Shown here: positions 31,762 to 34,266 of the stretch, in pieces
Numbering within the stretch: position 1 is the first letter of the stretch
Layout of the letters: each line of letters opens with the position of its first letter
Notes under the pieces: generated by a model
What the model was told of the DNA's origin: nothing
Databases searched by the model: none
The model's input: only the letters and a program-made list of their open reading frames with translations
Translations under genes and position numbers: made by a program
Origin: Saprospiraceae bacterium
Lineage (GTDB): Bacteria; Bacteroidota; Bacteroidia; Chitinophagales; Saprospiraceae
Assembly: GCA_019634045.1 (NCBI GenBank)
Contig: JAHQWA010000256.1
Location: 1 to 34,266, forward strand
Length of the DNA: 34,266 bases
Direction of reading: 5' to 3'

Positions 31762-33287
31762 TCAGATAACTCCAAGGACTTAATGGGTTGTTGTTTGAGT
31801 TTGCTATCGATCCAGCGGAACAAATCTAAGTATACAAAACCTCTGCGTTCAAAAGGATCAGTACTTAATTCCTCCAGCTTCCGCCGCAGTTCGCTTAGCA
31901 ATTGCAAGCGTTCTCGTTCTCCCTTGTACATAGCTTGCTTGAAGAAACGCAAAGAGACCTCTTGCAAACGGTTCTTGTCTTGGATCTTCTTAAAGAAGCG
32001 GCCCGTGGAGGTGGTTAGATATTCCATAATGTCTTCGTTTCGGAGGTCATAATGTGCCATGAGAAACAACAAACGAGAGTAGGCTTGAATATCTTCCCGA
32101 AGGTGCCCAGCCTTCAAGTTGATGATCAAGTTCAAATAATCCAAGGCGGTCCCAGCTTCTCCATTGCAGAGGTATAAGGCTGCTATTTTATAATACAGAA
32201 TATGGACTTTGTGCAAATCTAATTGGTTATCATAAAGATCCAGTTGGACTTTCACCTCAGGAATCAGTTGGATACCACTTTCATAATCTCCTTCCATCAG
32301 CGCCCGGTTGAATTTTGCTTGATATCGATATAGAAAGGCTAGAATTTGGGAATTGGTATTAAACTGCCCCTGGTGTTGCAGGTAGAACTGTTCAAGTTCC
32401 GCTTGGGTCTGCTTAAAGGTATGCGTATTGCTGGTATAAAGACAAGTAATCAATAGCTGATGCAAACCCCTCATATAGATATCGACATCCTCCTCCATCA
32501 TATTAGGTGCCTCCTGGTACAGGCCCACCCATTCTCCTGCATAGTAATGGCAGCGCTCGAAATGTCCTAAAATATAATGCAACCAATAGAGGGATTGAAA
32601 GTAGTAAACACGTTCAAAAAAGGAGAGCTGTTCGATTTTATAATCCCTGATTCTTGGTCCGTAATCTTCTAAGATCTTCACTCGGTCCATTTCGGCCTTG
32701 GCATGCCCTTTATTGATGAATACCCGTTGCAGCTCCAACTTGAGGTTAGACAAGAAGATGATGCTGGTATTGACTTTGGCCTGCGATTCTGCCTGATGAA
32801 TCAACTTATTCATCCTTTCCGTAGTCGTACGGGTAATATGATGAGACTCAATTCGCTTCTCGAACTCGATAATCTCCTGCAACAGTAGATTGTGATGATT
32901 ATTGGTAGCCAGGGCCTTGGCGCGGCTGAGGATCTTCAGGGATTGGATGTATAGTCCCTTACCATAGAGGATATATGCATAATCAATTAACTCCCGGATC
33001 TGGATATCCAGTTGTTTATTCAGATGCATCAAACGGAGGCTAGTTAAGAGGTGTTGATAGAGATGACGCTTGAGATTGGAGAATTGAGTTTTGCTAAGAT
33101 CATTAAGTTTCATCTTAGCTTTTCCCTCTTCGTATACCTTTTGCTTCTCTAATACCTCAAACAGTTGGAAAAACATCACCTCTCCCTCTGACTGGATACG
33201 CTTCACATAGAGCTTAAAATTTCGTTTTTCTGCCTTTGAGAGTGACTTTATTAACTTAAATAGAAGATCACCTTGAGAAATGGGCAT
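31758..33287 (-). CDS. Helical-repeat protein of unknown function (Bacteroidota type)
   Basis: The product is about 509 residues from the ATG at 33287; the open frame extends 23 codons further to 33356, but the -7 box at 33331-33338 would lie inside that extension. The sequence is almost entirely amphipathic helices in tandem (LIDYAYILYGKGLYIQSLKILSRAKALA, then IAALYLCNGEAGTALDYLNLIINL), as in TPR-like solenoids that mediate protein contacts. The N-terminus (ISQGDLLFKLIKSLSKAEKRNFKLYV) is a conserved opening I associate with Bacteroidota proteins of unknown role. No signal peptide or catalytic motif is seen. The stop codon overlaps that of the Lgt-like gene (shared TTAA at 31758-31761). Confidence 0.75.
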   Translation of the reverse strand: MPISQGDLLFKLIKSLSKAEKRNFKLYVKRIQSEGEVMFFQLFEVLEKQKVYEEGKAKMKLNDLSKTQFSNLKRHLYQHLLTSLRLMHLNKQLDIQIRELIDYAYILYGKGLYIQSLKILSRAKALATNNHHNLLLQEIIEFEKRIESHHITRTTTERMNKLIHQAESQAKVNTSIIFLSNLKLELQRVFINKGHAKAEMDRVKILEDYGPRIRDYKIEQLSFFERVYYFQSLYWLHYILGHFERCHYYAGEWVGLYQEAPNMMEEDVDIYMRGLHQLLITCLYTSNTHTFKQTQAELEQFYLQHQGQFNTNSQILAFLYRYQAKFNRALMEGDYESGIQLIPEVKVQLDLYDNQLDLHKVHILYYKIAALYLCNGEAGTALDYLNLIINLKAGHLREDIQAYSRLLFLMAHYDLRNEDIMEYLTTSTGRFFKKIQDKNRLQEVSLRFFKQAMYKGERERLQLLSELRRKLEELSTDPFERRGFVYLDLFRWIDSKLKQQPIKSLELSD

Positions 33288-33330
33288 AACAGTGGCTGTT
33301 TTACTGCTTTTCACTGCAACGAACTTTACA

Positions 33331-33338
33331 CAAAAATA
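33331..33338 (-). promoter_or_regulatory. -7 promoter box of the helical-repeat gene
   Basis: On the reverse strand, TATTTTTG matches TAnnTTTG. A TTTTTG lies 15 bases upstream, a little closer than usual for the -33 box. Transcription would start near 33324, ~37 bases before the ATG at 33287. Confidence 0.45.
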
Positions 33339-33563
33339 AAGCTCCTTGCCGAACAAAAATTTGGAAAAAGTAAATCAGCTCACGAAAACATTCGGAATAT
33401 GCGGAAGGAAGTTTAGTATCTCTTCTTATTGACGATAACAATATAGCAAAAAAATGATTATTTATTCCTCTGACTGGACTATAAATTTGTCTCCTGTTAG
33501 GCCATTCTATTTGATGCAGGGTACAGAAAAATGACTAGAAGCTGAAGCGCCAAGAACCTTTTA

Positions 33564-33579
33564 ATGTGCACGAGAACAT
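33564..33579. promoter_or_regulatory. Third copy of the amino-sugar operator-like box
   Basis: ATGTGCACGAGAACAT differs at only one of 16 positions from the reverse complement of 18983-18998 (ATGTGCACGAGCACAT). It is flanked by an outer 7-bp inverted repeat (CGCCAAG / CTTGGCG). Its target gene is either the possible RNA here or a gene beyond the right edge. Confidence 0.5.
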
Positions 33580-33900
33580 GCGAGAACTTGGCGAAATGAA
33601 AAAAAATAATGAGGATTCATAAACAGAGTGTCCCCTTTAGCATTTTGATTCTAAAACCACAGATCAAGTACTAACCACCACCACCACGTAGTTCTGTAAA
33701 AAACTACCGTCACTCGGCCTTTTCCTTTTGGAAGTAATGACCGAATAGAACCCAATTAAAGAATTTGATCCTAGGTTGTTGTTTTTACCATTGTTGGCAC
33801 TTTTGTTCAATGTTATTATGCTTTCGCAGCCCGGTAAGCGCCATTACTGACCAGCTTTGCTGGAATGTAATGCATTTTATGCTTCTGCTGCCATACCTCA

Positions 33901-33977
33901 AGCCAGGCCCGTCAGAATAATGTTTATGTCAAATGAGATGTAACTTTCTGACTGCCTGGCCTGGGCTGCTTTTTTTT
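33901..33977 (+). terminator. Strong forward rho-independent terminator
   Basis: AGCCAGGCC (33901-33909) pairs with GGCCTGGGCT (33958-33967), with a single bulged G. An inner GTCAGAA/TTCTGAC stem (33911-33917 with 33946-33952) extends it. Eight T bases (33970-33977) follow after two bases. No forward protein gene precedes it within the window. Confidence 0.7.
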
Positions 33978-34266
33978 ACTCCAGTCTCGCTGGACTACGT
34001 CCATTGTTTAGTTTTCCTAATATATTTTGTAAGCCTATAGTTAGATAGTGGTTGGTCGGTCCATGGTTGGATGGTCGATGGATTCAATGTAGCAAACTCT
34101 AGCTATTTCATTCTAGAAGAATGGGAATTTGGGAAGAACTCGAAGCCGAACTATGATATCACAACTATCGGCTCCTTCAGTATAGCATCTTACCGCCTTG
34201 TACATGCCTAAAACTATCGACTACCGATCATGGCCCCAATTCAGTCATGCCTTTTGAATCATTGGT

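Larger units (their letters stand above)
33482..33977 (+). ncRNA. Candidate untranslated RNA gene (promoter box to terminator)
   Basis: TAAATTTG (33482-33489) is an exact -7 box, and a strong forward terminator ends at 33977, with no protein gene between. A transcript would be about 480 bases, containing an operator-like box near its 5' end and at least two hairpins. The -33 region is poor. This is a hypothesis built from flanking signals only; no known RNA family is recognised. Confidence 0.3.
33339..34266. other. About 930-base gene-free region with regulatory and hairpin signals
   Basis: No convincing protein-coding frame exists on either strand; the longest small frames (26 codons at 33453, 36 codons at 33810) have no support. 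It contains a perfect forward -7 box (33482-33489), an operator-like box matching those at 18.95 kb (33564-33579) inside a CGCCAAG/CTTGGCG inverted repeat (33548-33554 with 33585-33591), a GTAGTT/AACTAC hairpin near 33690, a two-part hairpin at 33842-33872, a strong forward terminator at 33901-33977 and a small hairpin at 33980-33994. The last ~270 bases show nothing clear. Confidence 0.55.

Noticed and set aside
33661-33690. ACC-rich run as a possible repeat or CRISPR-like unit
   Set aside because: It is only a few tandem triplets with no spaced direct repeats; no CRISPR array or cas gene is present in the window.
33810-33920. 36-codon forward open frame in the right-hand gene-free region
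   Set aside because: It runs through a hairpin and into the terminator stem; the peptide has no recognisable feature.
34040-34085. GGTTGG/GGTCGATGG short repeats near the right edge
   Set aside because: The units are short and irregular, without a consistent period; probably low-complexity sequence.
1-34266. tRNA or rRNA genes
   Set aside because: No TTCRANNC-type T-loop with matching acceptor stem and no rRNA segment was seen by eye; a covariance-model scan would be more sensitive.

Overview
The window looks like a chromosomal segment of a member of the Bacteroidota, most likely a Saprospiria/Lewinella-type marine or aquatic bacterium. This is inferred from family content, not from a marker gene. 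The evidence is: a DUF6089 outer-membrane protein, a RemB/Wzi-like barrel, the long NagB carrying a C-terminal PIG-L domain, a MsrB-MsrA fusion, several TAnnTTTG -7 promoter boxes typical of this phylum, and weak or absent Shine-Dalgarno sequences. No tRNA, rRNA, CRISPR array, transposase, integrase or phage gene is visible, so most of the window is ordinary chromosome.

Layout. 1-4.0 kb: 3' end of a penicillin-binding protein 1C, an outer-membrane barrel, and a convergent secreted lectin-OmpA fusion. 4.1-5.0 kb: an unrecognised soluble protein with EF-hand-like loops, followed by a 164-bp imperfect palindrome. 5.0-8.2 kb: a leftward sulfate-activation operon (DUF2061-cysC-cysD-cysN) that makes APS and PAPS. 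8.4-10.3 kb: a DUF6089 outer-membrane protein convergent with a MsrB-MsrA repair enzyme. 10.3-10.8 kb: a gene-free stretch with a leftward terminator that no annotated gene uses. 10.8-13.3 kb: ECF sigma factor, probable anti-sigma factor, and a secreted repeat protein. 13.2-15.8 kb: a FAD-dependent geranylgeranyl-reductase-like enzyme and a Gfo/Idh/MocA oxidoreductase.

15.9-18.9 kb is an amino-sugar operon: a ROK-family kinase overlapping a NagB-PIG-L fusion. Its promoter region has two similar operator-like boxes three helical turns apart, shared with a divergent fumarylacetoacetate-hydrolase-family gene (19.2-20.0 kb). 20.2-22.4 kb: a HtrA-like protease without a signal peptide and a prohibitin-family membrane protein, both leftward. 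22.9-25.5 kb: a small lipoprotein cytochrome c, AnmK (cell-wall sugar recycling) and an SDR dehydratase/epimerase. 25.7-30.7 kb: a large GAF-domain protein, a convergent secreted S9 peptidase, and a small SPOR-like secreted protein. 31.0-33.3 kb: a divergent Lgt-like membrane enzyme and a convergent helical-repeat protein whose stop codon overlaps it. 33.3-34.3 kb contains no convincing gene, but it has a near-copy of the 18.9-kb operator box, a perfect -7 box, several hairpins and a strong rightward terminator. It may encode an untranslated RNA.

The best leads are the operator box shared between 18.95 kb and 33.57 kb, the possible RNA gene at 33.5-33.98 kb, the two-domain amino-sugar enzyme with an altered NagB catalytic loop, the CysN P-loop lacking its lysine, and the 164-bp palindrome. 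I found no obvious new multi-gene defence or mobile system.
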